Source: an uncultured Eubacteriales bacterium
GTDB taxonomy: Bacteria > Bacillota > Clostridia > Oscillospirales > Oscillospiraceae
Assembly (NCBI GenBank): GCA_900550165.1
Contig: URQY01000001.1
Span: forward strand, 62,001-126,000
Reading direction: 5' to 3'
Length of the DNA: 64,000 nt
The notes under the pieces: model-generated
The model's database searches: none
What the model saw: only the letters and a program-made list of their open reading frames with translations
Told to the model about the DNA's origin: nothing
Made by a program: the position numbers and the translations under genes
Shown here: in pieces, positions 8,189 to 17,112 of the stretch
Layout: each line of letters starts with the position of its first letter
How positions within the stretch are numbered: the stretch's first letter is position 1

Positions 8189-8842
8189 ATGCCGCAGAAC
8201 AGCATCTCGGCGCAGCTCAGCAACCTGCAACAGCTCGTCGCTGACCTCGAGGCAATCGAGAACGGCGGCAAGAAGGCCATCAGCAACACCATCAAGGACG
8301 TCAAGGCCAGAGCCCCGGGCTGGATCGCTCAGGAGGTCACGGCCGTCTACAACATCAAGAAGTCGGAGATCACGCCCTCGGGCAGCGGAAAGCCGAAGAA
8401 GATGGCCGGCAGCATCCAGATCACCGGCGAGACCATCGAGGAGCTCGCCATCACCTACAAGGGCAGGCTCCTGACCCCTGTGCATTTCGGCATGACACCG
8501 AAGGCCCCGCCCCGCGGCAAGAGCTACACGCTGAAGGCGTCGGTGCTCAAGGGACAGAAGAAGGTAATCGGCCGCTATCTGAACACCCGTACCCCGGGCG
8601 GCCCGTTCTCGCAGCGATCGCACAATATTCTCATGGGGACAGGCAACACCAAGAGCGACGGCACGAGCTGGATCCCATTCCAGCGAATGAGCAAGACCCG
8701 CACCGACATCAAGAAGCTGACCACCATCTCGGTGCCGCAGATGATAACCAGCGACCGCACCAACGAGGCCATCATGCTCCGGCTCAACACAGAGACCAGC
8801 AAGCGCCTCGAGCACCACATGAAGCGAGCCCTCGGCCTCTAA
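8189..8842 (+). CDS. Phage minor tail protein Z-like (tail completion) protein
   Basis: 217 residues after AGGAAGGAGG. An N-terminal helix (ISAQLSNLQQLVADLEAI) leads to a beta-rich basic middle with GKPKKMAGSI and PRGKSYTLKASV, ending in a helix (RLNTETSKRLEHHMKRAL). This layout resembles the prophage minor tail protein Z family. Finding it before the terminase genes rather than next to the tail genes is unusual. The assignment is by resemblance only. Confidence 0.5.
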   Translation: MPQNSISAQLSNLQQLVADLEAIENGGKKAISNTIKDVKARAPGWIAQEVTAVYNIKKSEITPSGSGKPKKMAGSIQITGETIEELAITYKGRLLTPVHFGMTPKAPPRGKSYTLKASVLKGQKKVIGRYLNTRTPGGPFSQRSHNILMGTGNTKSDGTSWIPFQRMSKTRTDIKKLTTISVPQMITSDRTNEAIMLRLNTETSKRLEHHMKRALGL

Positions 8843-9136
8843 GCCAGAGCCCACCAGAACGCCGCACAGCGCGTCCACAGCCGCACCCGACACCGAGTCC
8901 GGCCCACACCGCCAGACGCGCACAGAGCGCGCCACAGCGCCGCGCAGACGCCTCCACGGCCGCACGCAGCGCCGCAAGGTACTGTGACGGGCCCCTCTGG
9001 CCTGCGGTGCTGGCGAGCCCAAAAAACGCGCAGCCGGGAAAAATTTTTTTCAGGCCGTTTCGTTTCGTCCGAGCGGCCGCTGACCTTTTTCGTGAGGTCA
9101 CGAAAATGATGGACGCGGCAGAAAGGAGGGAACGCC
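8843..9136. other. Non-coding stretch before terminase; candidate packaging region
   Basis: About 290 bases without a convincing gene. The first part is extremely C-rich and T-poor; it then turns into a T/A-rich block and contains a perfect palindrome at 9087-9106. In many phages the packaging site lies beside the small terminase gene. I cannot identify a cos or pac sequence directly. Confidence 0.35.
9087..9106. repeat. 20-bp perfect inverted repeat upstream of small terminase
   Basis: Two 9-base arms (TTTTCGTGA and its complement TCACGAAAA) flank GG. The element lies 31 bases before the small terminase start, so it could be an operator or a terminase-binding site. Confidence 0.6.
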
Positions 9137-9712
9137 GTGCCGAACCAACCCAACACCAAACTCGTCGACAGCAAGACCATCGCGGCCCTGTTCGACATGA
9201 CGCCCCGCCGAGTTCAGCAGCTCACCAAGGAGGGCGTCGTCACCGCAGTCAAGGAAGGCAACGCCAACCGCTATGACCTGCTGCCGACGATCCAGAGGTA
9301 CATCCGATACCTGACAGCCAAGGCCAACGGCCGGGAGCCGTCAAAGAAGGACAGCGAGATCGAGGGCCGCCGTCTGGAGGCCGAGGCAGACCTCAAGCGC
9401 AGCAAGGCAGACATCGCCGCCCTCCAGCTCAGCGAGCTCGAGGGCACCATGCACCGCAGCGAGGACGTCGAGGCTGTGATGACCGACCTCGTCTACAACA
9501 TCAGGTCGATGCTCGTGGCCCTGCCGGGCCGTCTGGCCGTCGACGTCACCGGCGCAGCTACACCCGCCGAGGCGTCCGAAATCATCCGCACAGAGGTCTA
9601 CAAGATCCTGACGGAGCTGGCTGGTTATAAATACGATCCCGAGGTGTACGCCCGGCGCGTGAGGGATCGGGAAGGCTGGAGCGAGCAACTCGCCGATGAC
9701 GCGGACGACTAA
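9137..9712 (+). CDS. Terminase small subunit (DNA-packaging protein)
   Basis: 191 residues from GTG 9137 after GAAAGGAGG. The N-terminal winged-helix/MerR-like segment (VDSKTIAALFDMTPRRVQQLTKEGVV) resembles lambda Nu1-type small terminases. A long charged helix (EIEGRRLEAEADLKRSKADIAALQ) and a C-terminal interaction region follow. It should recognise phage DNA and recruit the large subunit, which overlaps its 3' end by 17 bases. Confidence 0.82.
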   Translation: MPNQPNTKLVDSKTIAALFDMTPRRVQQLTKEGVVTAVKEGNANRYDLLPTIQRYIRYLTAKANGREPSKKDSEIEGRRLEAEADLKRSKADIAALQLSELEGTMHRSEDVEAVMTDLVYNIRSMLVALPGRLAVDVTGAATPAEASEIIRTEVYKILTELAGYKYDPEVYARRVRDREGWSEQLADDADD

Positions 9713-11618
9713 AAAAGCCGCCGCGAAGCTCAATACCGCCATCGCCGGAGCGGTCAAACGCTTCGCCCCGCCTGAGAGCCTGACCGTGGACGAGTGGGCC
9801 GACAAGCACCGCCGCCTCTCCCCGGAAAGCTCAGCCGAGGCCGGCCCGTGGCGTACCAAGCGCACCCCGTACCTCGAGGAGCCCATGCGGGCCTTTACGG
9901 ATCCGAAGGTGCACAAAATAGTCATGGTGGCCGCCTCTCAGGTCGGCAAGTCTGAGCTCGAGCTCAACATCATCGGCTACATCATCGACCAAGACCCCGG
10001 CAGCATCCTCTACGTCCACCCGACCATCGATGACGCCCGGAAGTTCAGCCGCCTCCGCGTGGCCCCTATGATCCGCGACAGCAAACCCCTGAAGGCGAAG
10101 GTGCACGACGTCAAGGCCAAGGACAGCGGCAACACGATCCTTCAGAAGTCGTTCCCGGGCGGGATGCTCACCCTGACCGGCTCCAACAGTGCCTCGGCTC
10201 TGGCCTCCACGCCTGCCCGCTATATCATCGGCGACGAGCGCGACCGCTGGGCAACCAGTGCCGGCACCGAGGGCGACCCGTGGGCGCTGGCCGAAGCACG
10301 TCAGGCCACATTCTACAACGCCAAGGCGGTCGAGGTCTCCACCCCGACCATCAAGGGCAACAGCAACATCGAAACGAGTTTTTACCAAGGCACGCAGGAA
10401 CGCTGGTGCCACCGCTGCCCCGAGTGCGGGGAGTACAGCGAGATCGTGTTCGACAATATCCACTTCGACCCGGAGGCCAAGAGGATCCGCGGGAAAAAGT
10501 CGTGGAGCCTCAAGAGCGGCGTCTCGTGGAGCTGCCCGGCCTGCGGCTGCCTGATCCCCGAGGACGTCATGCGAAAGCAGCCGGCCAAGTGGATCGCCGA
10601 CAACCCGGACGCCTACAAGAAGGGCGTCCGTTCTTTTTGGCTCAATGCCTTCTCGAGCCCGTGGACTCCGTGGGAGAAGATCGTCCTCAAGTTCCTCGAC
10701 GCCAAGGATGACCCGCAGCGCCTCAAGGTCGTCTACAACACCCTGCTCGGCCAACTGTGGGAAGATCGCGGCGACCTCGAGGACGAGGACACCATGCTCG
10801 CCCGCCGTGAGGACTACGGCACCCGCTCGGACGGCACCCCTGTGGAGCTGCCTGACGGCGTGCTCGTGCTGACCTGCGGCGTCGACACTCAGGACAACCG
10901 CCTCGAATACGAGGTAGTCGGTCACGGGAAGTACGGCGAGACGTGGGGCGTCGTCAAGGGCTACATCATGGGCCGGCCAGACACCCCGGAGGTCTGGCAG
11001 CGACTCGACGACGTGGTCGACCACGTCTACAAGTTCAAAAACGGCCGCGGCCTGAAGATCTCCATCACCTGCGTCGACTCCGGCGGCCACTTCACCCAAG
11101 AGGTCTATGAGGCGTGCCGGGCCCGCGTCGGCAAGCGCGTCTTTGCCATCAAGGGCAAGGGCGGCGACGGCATCCCATTCGTCTCGCCCCCGAGCAAGGT
11201 GCCGATCCGCGACAACAAGCGGATCACCTGCTGGCTCTACACCATCGGCGTCGACGCCGGCAAGGCGACGATCATGGCTAATCTGAAGGTGCAGGAGCCC
11301 GGGCCAAAATACTGCCATTTCAACCGGCACCCCGACGCCGGTTATGACCTCAATTTCTTCAACGGGCTCCTCTCCGAGAAACTGGTGCTCACGCACACGC
11401 GCCGCGGCGACCGCTGGGCGTGGGAGAAGCTGCCCGGGCACAACCGCAACGAGGCCCTCGACTGCCGAGACTACGCCAACGCCGGCCTCAAGATCATCAA
11501 CCCCGACATGGACGCCATCGAGCGCCGCCTGCAAGGGCTGGAGGAAAAACCGAAGGCCCCGCAGCAGCGACGGCAGCGGCAACGGCACAACCGGGCCGAC
11601 GCCTTCGACGACTGGTAA
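9696..11618 (+). CDS. Terminase large subunit, GpA family
   Basis: 640 residues. The N-terminal ATPase has SLTVDEWADKHRRL and the Walker A-like ASQVGKSE near residue 80. A Cys cluster (CHRCPECGEY, then CPACGC) marks the GpA family. The C-terminal nuclease half contains CGVDTQDNRLEYEVVG and VDSGGHFTQEVY. GpA-type terminases cut at cos-like sites and drive packaging, pairing with the Nu1-like small subunit just upstream. Confidence 0.95.
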   Translation: MTRTTKKAAAKLNTAIAGAVKRFAPPESLTVDEWADKHRRLSPESSAEAGPWRTKRTPYLEEPMRAFTDPKVHKIVMVAASQVGKSELELNIIGYIIDQDPGSILYVHPTIDDARKFSRLRVAPMIRDSKPLKAKVHDVKAKDSGNTILQKSFPGGMLTLTGSNSASALASTPARYIIGDERDRWATSAGTEGDPWALAEARQATFYNAKAVEVSTPTIKGNSNIETSFYQGTQERWCHRCPECGEYSEIVFDNIHFDPEAKRIRGKKSWSLKSGVSWSCPACGCLIPEDVMRKQPAKWIADNPDAYKKGVRSFWLNAFSSPWTPWEKIVLKFLDAKDDPQRLKVVYNTLLGQLWEDRGDLEDEDTMLARREDYGTRSDGTPVELPDGVLVLTCGVDTQDNRLEYEVVGHGKYGETWGVVKGYIMGRPDTPEVWQRLDDVVDHVYKFKNGRGLKISITCVDSGGHFTQEVYEACRARVGKRVFAIKGKGGDGIPFVSPPSKVPIRDNKRITCWLYTIGVDAGKATIMANLKVQEPGPKYCHFNRHPDAGYDLNFFNGLLSEKLVLTHTRRGDRWAWEKLPGHNRNEALDCRDYANAGLKIINPDMDAIERRLQGLEEKPKAPQQRRQRQRHNRADAFDDW

Positions 11619-11633
11619 GGAGGACAGACCACA

Positions 11634-11900
11634 ATGAGAAAGACCCGCGAACAAATCGAGTACCAGCTCTCCATCAAGAGGAACCGGCTGGAGCTCTACC
11701 TGAAGCGAGAGGCCGAGATGCTGGACGGAGGCGTCCAGAGCTACGGCATCGGCTCGCGCAATCTGGCCCGCTACAACACCGACCTCGGATCCATCCGGGC
11801 CGCCATCAAACAGCTCGAGGCAGACATCGAAGCCCTCGAGGCCGCACTGAACGGCGAGAAGCCGCGAAAAGCTGTGGGAGTAGTGCCCCGAGACTGGTGA
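11634..11900 (+). CDS. DUF6148-like small head protein (gpW position)
   Basis: 88 residues with a good AAGGAGG site. Predicted as two helices (REQIEYQLSIKRNRLELYLKR...IRAAIKQLEADIEALEAAL) with GGVQSYGIGSRNLARYN between them, as in DUF6148 proteins. It lies between terminase and portal, where lambda carries head-tail joining protein gpW. A joining role is inferred from position. Confidence 0.65.
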   Translation: MRKTREQIEYQLSIKRNRLELYLKREAEMLDGGVQSYGIGSRNLARYNTDLGSIRAAIKQLEADIEALEAALNGEKPRKAVGVVPRDW

Positions 11901-11903
11901 AAG

Positions 11904-11925
11904 AAGCCCCGAAAGGGGCTTTTTT
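11904..11925 (+). terminator. Rho-independent terminator before the portal gene
   Basis: AAGCCCC-GAAA-GGGGCTT stem-loop followed by TTTT. It falls inside the head operon between the DUF6148-like gene and the portal, so partial termination would set relative levels of packaging and head proteins. Confidence 0.8.
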
Positions 11926-11981
11926 CATAGGTCGACGCCGGGAGTTTTCGCTCCTTTTCTCCCGACTCGGCCATCTTCACC

Positions 11982-13634
11982 ATGAAGGAGGTGAGCACCA
12001 TCAGCAAAAGAAAAAGCAGAAGCCGCCCACAGAACAGGCGGCAGCAGCCGCGCCCTGTGAATAAGGGCTACGGCGACGCCGGCGCGAGCTGGCACAAGAA
12101 GGCGACCAAGGGCTTCAGAGCTATGAGCGGCAGCCCGAAGGAGGACATCGACGCCAACAACTACACCCTGCGGCAGCGTGCCCGGATGCTTTACATGGCG
12201 GCCCCGATCGCCACCTCTGCCATCCGCACCAACCGCACCAACGTCGTCGGCATCGGCCTCCAGCTCAAGAGCCGGATCGACCGCGAGGCGCTCGGCATGA
12301 CGCAGGAGGCCGCTGACGCATGGCAGGCTCAGGCCGAGCGTGAGTTCGCTCTCTGGTCTGAGAACAAAAGGGCGTGCGACGCCACCGGCGTCAACAACTT
12401 CGCAGCCATGCAGCAGCTCGCACTCTCCTCGTGGCTGGTCAGCGGCGACGTGTTCGCCGTCGTGAAGCAGTACGAGCCGACGCCGCTCACGCCCTACTCG
12501 CTACGCCTGCACCTGATCGAGGCCGACCGAGTCGCCACGCCAACGACCTCCGGCATCATCACCCCGATGCTGCTGACCACCGGCAAGGCGGCCAACGGCA
12601 ACACCATCTACGACGGCGTCGAGGTGAACGACGACGGCCAGATCGAGGCGTACCACATCCGCAGCACCTATCCCTTCGAGCTCGGCAGCACGACGACGAC
12701 GTGGGCCCGTGTTCAGGCATACGGCGAGCGGACTGGCCTGCCGAACATCCTGCACGTCATGGAGAGCGAGCGCCCGGATCAATACCGCGGCGTCAGCTAT
12801 CTCGCGCAGGTCATCGAGCCCCTGCTCCAGCTTCGCCGCTACACCGAGAGCGAGCTGACTGCGGCGGTCGTCGAGTCGTTTTTCACGGCCTTCATCAAGA
12901 CCGAGGCGGGCGCCGGCGACAACCCGTTCAACGAGGTCGGGAGCAGCCTGCCGGAGGTGAGCCGAGATCCTAATGAGTACGAGATGGGCCCCGGCCAGAT
13001 CAACATCATGGAGCCCGGAGAGGACGTGACCTTTGCAGACCCCAAGCGGCCGGCCAGTGGCTTCAACACATTCCTGCGCGCCATCTGCGAACAGGTGGGC
13101 GCGGCACTCGAGATCCCGGCCGACCTTCTGCTCAAGAGCTTCAACAGCTCGTACAGCGCCAGCCGCGCCGCCCTGATGGAGGCGTGGAAGGCGTTCCGCA
13201 TGAGGCGCAAGTGGTTTGTCGATGACTTCTGCACGCCGGTATATGAGATCTGGCTCTCTGAAGCCGTCGCCCGCGGCCGCATCAGCGCCCCGGGCTTCTT
13301 CGCAGACCCGGCGATCCGCGCCGCATACCTCGGCGCCGAGTGGATCGGCCCCTCTCAGGGACAGCTCGACCCGACGAAGGAGATCACGGCCGAGATCCTC
13401 GCCATCGGCGAAGGCATCACGACCAGAGAACAGGCGACCATCCGACTCAACGGCGGTCAGTGGGACGCCAACGTCGACCAGCTCGCTCGGGAAAACGAGA
13501 AGCTGCGCGCAGCGCAGGGGCAGGTCGACCAGAGCACAGCGGCCAGCGGCACGATCTCCGCAGCTCTGCGGGAGGCGATCGTCGCCGAGGCCATCAAAAG
13601 CATCAAGGAAGGAGACAAGCATGAGAACGCATAA
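11982..13634 (+). CDS. Portal protein, lambda gpB family
   Basis: About 545-550 residues. KGYGDAGASWHKKATKGF, then DIDANNYTLRQRARMLYMAAPIA and the lambda-type core (NRTNVVGIGLQLKSRID; EQVGAALEIPADLLLKSFNSSYSASRAALMEAWK) identify the gpB portal family. The ATG at 11982 has no ribosome site, whereas AAGGAGGT lies seven bases before an ATC at 12000 in the same frame, so the true start may be the ATC. It overlaps the protease gene by 14 bases. Confidence 0.93.
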   Translation: MKEVSTISKRKSRSRPQNRRQQPRPVNKGYGDAGASWHKKATKGFRAMSGSPKEDIDANNYTLRQRARMLYMAAPIATSAIRTNRTNVVGIGLQLKSRIDREALGMTQEAADAWQAQAEREFALWSENKRACDATGVNNFAAMQQLALSSWLVSGDVFAVVKQYEPTPLTPYSLRLHLIEADRVATPTTSGIITPMLLTTGKAANGNTIYDGVEVNDDGQIEAYHIRSTYPFELGSTTTTWARVQAYGERTGLPNILHVMESERPDQYRGVSYLAQVIEPLLQLRRYTESELTAAVVESFFTAFIKTEAGAGDNPFNEVGSSLPEVSRDPNEYEMGPGQINIMEPGEDVTFADPKRPASGFNTFLRAICEQVGAALEIPADLLLKSFNSSYSASRAALMEAWKAFRMRRKWFVDDFCTPVYEIWLSEAVARGRISAPGFFADPAIRAAYLGAEWIGPSQGQLDPTKEITAEILAIGEGITTREQATIRLNGGQWDANVDQLARENEKLRAAQGQVDQSTAASGTISAALREAIVAEAIKSIKEGDKHENA

Positions 13635-14841
13635 CACTCCCCGGCTCTGCGCCGGGCCTCAGACTGCGGGCACGCCGATCAAGTTCTGGAACGTCGCCAG
13701 CATCGGCGACGACGAGGGCGAGATCACCCTCTACGGCGACGTCGTGAGCCGTCAGCCTGTGGACTGGTGGACGGGCGAGCCCGAGCCCGGCCTCTACATC
13801 GCGCCCGAGAGCTTCATGGAGGATCTCGCGGCCGTCAAGGGCAAGAGTAATATCACCATTAAGATCAATAGCTGCGGCGGCGACCTCTACACCGGCATCG
13901 CCATCCACAACGCCATCAAGGGCCTGACCGGCCACAAGGTCGTCGTCGTGGAAGGCATCGCGGCCAGCGCGGCCAGTGTCATCGCCTGCGCAGGTGACGA
14001 GGTGCAGGTCTATCCCGGCAGCATGGTGATGATCCACGGCGTCGCCGGGCTGCTCTATGACTACTACACCCTCGCAGACCTGAAGAAGCTCCAGAAGGAC
14101 TTCGACGCGAGCGAGCGGGCCATCGCGGAGATCTACCACGCCAAGACCGGCCTCGAGGTCGACCAGCTCCGCAGCATGATGACCCGCGAGACGTGGATGG
14201 TCGGGCAGGAGGCCATTGACAACGGCTTTGCCGACACCCTGCTCACAGACGAAGGCCCCGACGTCACCCTGAGCGCCGACAAGAAGGTGCTCCTCGTCGC
14301 CGGCATCCGGCACGACGTCAAGGGCTTCAGACACATCCCGGGGACGATCCCCATCGACAACAGCATCCACGCCGCCCCTGCGGCTGGAAATAAACACGCG
14401 GCCGCCAAGAACGACGGCCCCAAGAAGGAGGACAACAAGACCATGACCCTCGAAGAAATGAGAGCACAGCACCCCGACGTCGTGGCTCAGAGCGAGCAGC
14501 AGGCGGCCGAAACTGCCAGAACGCAGGAACGCGCCCGCATCGAGGCCATCGACAGCATTGCCGCAAGTGTGGGCGACGCGCAGCTCGTCAGGGACGCCAA
14601 GTACGGCGAGACCCCCTGCACCGCTGAGCAGCTCGCGCTCAAGGCTATGCAGAAGCAGGCGGCCCTCGGTGCCAAGCACCTGAAGGACGCCAAGGCTGAC
14701 AACGACGAGTCCGGCGCTGCCGGCGTCGGCGCTGCCCCTAACGGCGGCGAGGAAGGCAGCGAAAACGACGACAAGGCAAAGGTGGACGCCATCGTCGGCC
14801 TCTACAACTCCACCAAGTCTCAGAACGGAGGTAAGAAGTAA
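13621..14841 (+). CDS. Head maturation protease, ClpP-like, with scaffold-like C-terminus
   Basis: 406 residues from ATG 13621. The N-terminal part is a ClpP-fold serine protease: INSCGGDLYTGIAI, catalytic Ser about residue 116 in GIAASAAS, His about 139 in VMIHGVAG, and a likely Asp in EAIDNGFAD. A charged helical C-terminal region resembles the scaffold part of lambda gene C. An internal start with its own ribosome site lies at 14443 (separate entry). Confidence 0.9.
   Translation: MRTHNTPRLCAGPQTAGTPIKFWNVASIGDDEGEITLYGDVVSRQPVDWWTGEPEPGLYIAPESFMEDLAAVKGKSNITIKINSCGGDLYTGIAIHNAIKGLTGHKVVVVEGIAASAASVIACAGDEVQVYPGSMVMIHGVAGLLYDYYTLADLKKLQKDFDASERAIAEIYHAKTGLEVDQLRSMMTRETWMVGQEAIDNGFADTLLTDEGPDVTLSADKKVLLVAGIRHDVKGFRHIPGTIPIDNSIHAAPAAGNKHAAAKNDGPKKEDNKTMTLEEMRAQHPDVVAQSEQQAAETARTQERARIEAIDSIAASVGDAQLVRDAKYGETPCTAEQLALKAMQKQAALGAKHLKDAKADNDESGAAGVGAAPNGGEEGSENDDKAKVDAIVGLYNSTKSQNGGKK
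14443..14841 (+). CDS. Nested scaffold protein (lambda Nu3-like), in frame within protease gene
   Basis: An AAGGAGG site at about 14425-14431 precedes ATG 14443 in the protease frame. Translation from here would give a 132-residue charged helical protein (MTLEEMRAQHPDVVAQSEQQ onward), the same as the protease C-terminus. In lambda, Nu3 is made in exactly this way from within gene C. Expression is inferred from the ribosome site and that parallel. Confidence 0.6.
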   Translation: MTLEEMRAQHPDVVAQSEQQAAETARTQERARIEAIDSIAASVGDAQLVRDAKYGETPCTAEQLALKAMQKQAALGAKHLKDAKADNDESGAAGVGAAPNGGEEGSENDDKAKVDAIVGLYNSTKSQNGGKK

Positions 14842-15248
14842 TGAGCAAGAGACTGGACGAAAACCTCGGCAGCGTCGGCTATGACGGCCTGATCGTTGCC
14901 AACGAGCCCGTCGCTGACGTGTTCACCGTGACCATCCGCAAGGAGGCCACCGCCGCAGCCACCTATAAGCGCGGCACCGTGCTGGCCCTGTCTGCCGGCA
15001 CCACCGGCGACGGCAAGCTGGTGATCCTCGGCTCCACCGCGACCACCAACGAAACCCTGACCGCCAACTGCATCCTCGCCGAGGACGTGGAAGTCGGCAC
15101 CACCGCGGACGTGACCGTGCTGGCCTACCGCACCGGCCACTTCGCCCGCAACAAGCTGGCCGTCGCAAGCGGCTACACCCTGAAGGCGACCGACGAGGAG
15201 GAGCTGCGCAAGGCCGGCATCCTGCTCTCCGACGCCATCGAATACTAA
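14841..15248 (+). CDS. Head decoration protein, lambda gpD-like
   Basis: 135 residues; start overlaps the protease stop (TAATG). The KRGTVLALSAGTTGDGKLVIL and AEDVEVGTTADVTVLAYRTG segments, small size and position between protease and major capsid match gpD-type decoration proteins, which stabilise expanded capsids. Some codon use here is noticeably skewed to ACC/GCC, as expected for a highly expressed structural gene. Confidence 0.85.
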   Translation: MSKRLDENLGSVGYDGLIVANEPVADVFTVTIRKEATAAATYKRGTVLALSAGTTGDGKLVILGSTATTNETLTANCILAEDVEVGTTADVTVLAYRTGHFARNKLAVASGYTLKATDEEELRKAGILLSDAIEY

Positions 15249-15266
15249 GAGAAGGAGGACAACAAA

Positions 15267-16337
15267 ATGCCTTTTAACTTCTACGACACCCACACGCTGC
15301 TCATGGCCGTGCAGCAGCTCACCCCTGCTGCGACCTTCCTGCGTGACCGCTACTTCCCCACCAACGACGCGAGCGACATCTTCGCCACCGACGACGTGCT
15401 CGTCGAGTTCCGTGACGGCAGCAAGAAGCTGGCGCCCTTCGTGGCCCCTCGCAAGGGCGGCGTCACCGTCCTGCGCGCCGGCTACAATATGGAGCGCTAC
15501 ACCCCGCCCTTCGTGGCTCCCCGTCGCGTCCTGACCCTCGACGAGCTGCGCAAGCGTGGCTTCGGCGAGGCTCTCTACTCTCAGCTCACCCCTGAGCAGC
15601 GCCAGCAGACCCTCATCCTGCGTGACGCTGACGAGCTGGGCGAGCTCATCACCAACCGCGAAGAAGCAATGGCCGCCGAGACCATGCTGACCAACGGCTG
15701 CGTGATGAAGCACATCGCCGACGACGTCGACAAGGCCGACGAGATGGAGATCCGTTTCTACTCCGAGGCCAGCAACCCCGCGACCTACACCCCGACGGCC
15801 AAGTGGGACGCCACCGGCGGCAAGATCCTGAAGGATCTGGAGGCCATGATCCGTATGCTGACCAAGCGCGGCCTCCGCGCTTCTGATCTGGTCTGCTCCC
15901 CGGACGTGGCTGACACCATCATCAACGACGCAGCCGTGCAGAAGCTCCTCGACAACCGCCGCATCGAGATCGGAAACGTGGAGCCTGAGCTGCTGCCTGA
16001 CGGCGCCGCCATCGTGGCCCGCCTGAACGTCCTCGGCCGCATCATCAGCGTCATCTCCTACGACCTGACCTACACCGACGACGAGGGCAACGACAAGCTC
16101 TACATCCCGTCCGGCAAGTGCGTCCTCACCGCTCCCGGCGCTGGCCGCACCGCCTACGGCGCCGTCTCTCAGGTCGAGCAGAGCGACGGCGAGTTCCACA
16201 CCTACGCCGGCCGCCGCGTGCCGAAGTATGTGAGCAGCGCCGAAGGCAACAGCCGCACGCTGACCATCTCCAGCCGCCCGCTGATGATCCCCAACAACAA
16301 GAACCCGTTCATCGTTGCGGACGTCCTGACGGACTGA
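15267..16337 (+). CDS. Major capsid protein, lambda gpE family
   Basis: 356 residues after GAAGGAGG. It has the gpE family features TAATFLRDRYFP near the N-terminus, VEFRDGSKKLAPFV, and later LVCSPDVADTIINDAAVQ, with the C-terminal NNKNPFIVADVLTD. This is the HK97-fold shell subunit. It follows decoration protein and protease as in lambda. Confidence 0.93.
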   Translation: MPFNFYDTHTLLMAVQQLTPAATFLRDRYFPTNDASDIFATDDVLVEFRDGSKKLAPFVAPRKGGVTVLRAGYNMERYTPPFVAPRRVLTLDELRKRGFGEALYSQLTPEQRQQTLILRDADELGELITNREEAMAAETMLTNGCVMKHIADDVDKADEMEIRFYSEASNPATYTPTAKWDATGGKILKDLEAMIRMLTKRGLRASDLVCSPDVADTIINDAAVQKLLDNRRIEIGNVEPELLPDGAAIVARLNVLGRIISVISYDLTYTDDEGNDKLYIPSGKCVLTAPGAGRTAYGAVSQVEQSDGEFHTYAGRRVPKYVSSAEGNSRTLTISSRPLMIPNNKNPFIVADVLTD

Positions 16338-16359
16338 GCGCAGCAGAAAGGAGCAGAGC

Positions 16360-16779
16360 ATGATTCAGATCATCAAGGGCACCTTCGGCTACTATAACGG
16401 CCGCAAGGTGATCCCCATCACTGAAGCAGACGGCCCTCAGAAGTTCGACGACGAGCTGGAGGCCCGTCTGGTGAAGGAAGGCGTCGCCAAGTACATCGGC
16501 GAGCTGGGCGAGACTGCCGAGCAGCCCGCACCCGCTCCCGGCGACGACGCCGACGAGCCTGCCAGCACCAACACCGCGGCCGACGAGGCCCCTGAGTACA
16601 ACGAGGACATGAAGCTCGACGAGCTGAAGGAAGTGGCCACGCGCTATGGCGTGGACGCCTCTGCTATGCGCAAGAAGGCCGACGTCATTGCTGCCATCGA
16701 GGCCACCAAGGCCGAGCAGCCTGATGACGGCGCCGACGACGAGGAGCCCCCTCAGATCGGCGCCGCCGATCCCGTCTGA
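16360..16779 (+). CDS. Head-associated protein with C-terminal HeH/SAP-like motif
   Basis: 139 residues. The N-terminus (QIIKGTFGYYNGRKVIPITEADG) looks like a short beta domain. A long acidic, Ala/Pro-rich linker follows. The end (MKLDELKEVATRYGVDASAMRKKADVIAAIEATK) is a HeH/LEM/SAP-like helix-extended loop-helix motif that can bind nucleic acid. The gene ends in TGATG, overlapping the next. The role in head completion is inferred from position. Confidence 0.6.
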   Translation: MIQIIKGTFGYYNGRKVIPITEADGPQKFDDELEARLVKEGVAKYIGELGETAEQPAPAPGDDADEPASTNTAADEAPEYNEDMKLDELKEVATRYGVDASAMRKKADVIAAIEATKAEQPDDGADDEEPPQIGAADPV

Positions 16780-17102
16780 TGGCCTTCAGCTTCAAGGCGA
16801 TGGTCGAGGCTGACCGTCGGCGCACGTTTCTCAATCTCGACGAGTTCGGTGAGAAGCACACCGTCGAAGGCAGAGCCATCGCCGCCGTGCTGGACGACAA
16901 CGCCCTGAAGGAACGTCAAGGGGGGCAAGAGCTGAGCGTCGCGGAGTCCTCTCTGCTGCTTTACGCGGCGGTCGAGGATCTGCCCGCTCGGCGCCCGGCG
17001 GGCGAAGGGCTCAACGTCGACGGCCGCGAGTACATCGTCAACGACTGGAGCGAGGACATGGGGATCGCCACCGTGGCCCTCGGTCAGACTGTCACCATGT
17101 AG
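16779..17102 (+). CDS. Head-tail joining protein (gpFII-like)
   Basis: 107 residues; starts within the upstream stop. The small beta-rich protein with KHTVEGRAIAAVLDDNAL and GREYIVNDWSEDMGIATVAL is typical of the ATP-binding sugar transporter-like/gpFII joining proteins in this gene position. The assignment rests on these patterns and on order. Confidence 0.6.
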   Translation: MAFSFKAMVEADRRRTFLNLDEFGEKHTVEGRAIAAVLDDNALKERQGGQELSVAESSLLLYAAVEDLPARRPAGEGLNVDGREYIVNDWSEDMGIATVALGQTVTM

Positions 17103-17112
17103 GAGGTGCCCC

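Noticed and set aside
9831..11654. 607-residue open frame on the - strand under the large terminase
   Set aside because: It lies exactly opposite a clear GpA terminase; high GC third positions make long antisense frames. Its translation is Val/Leu/Asp repeats with no family resemblance.
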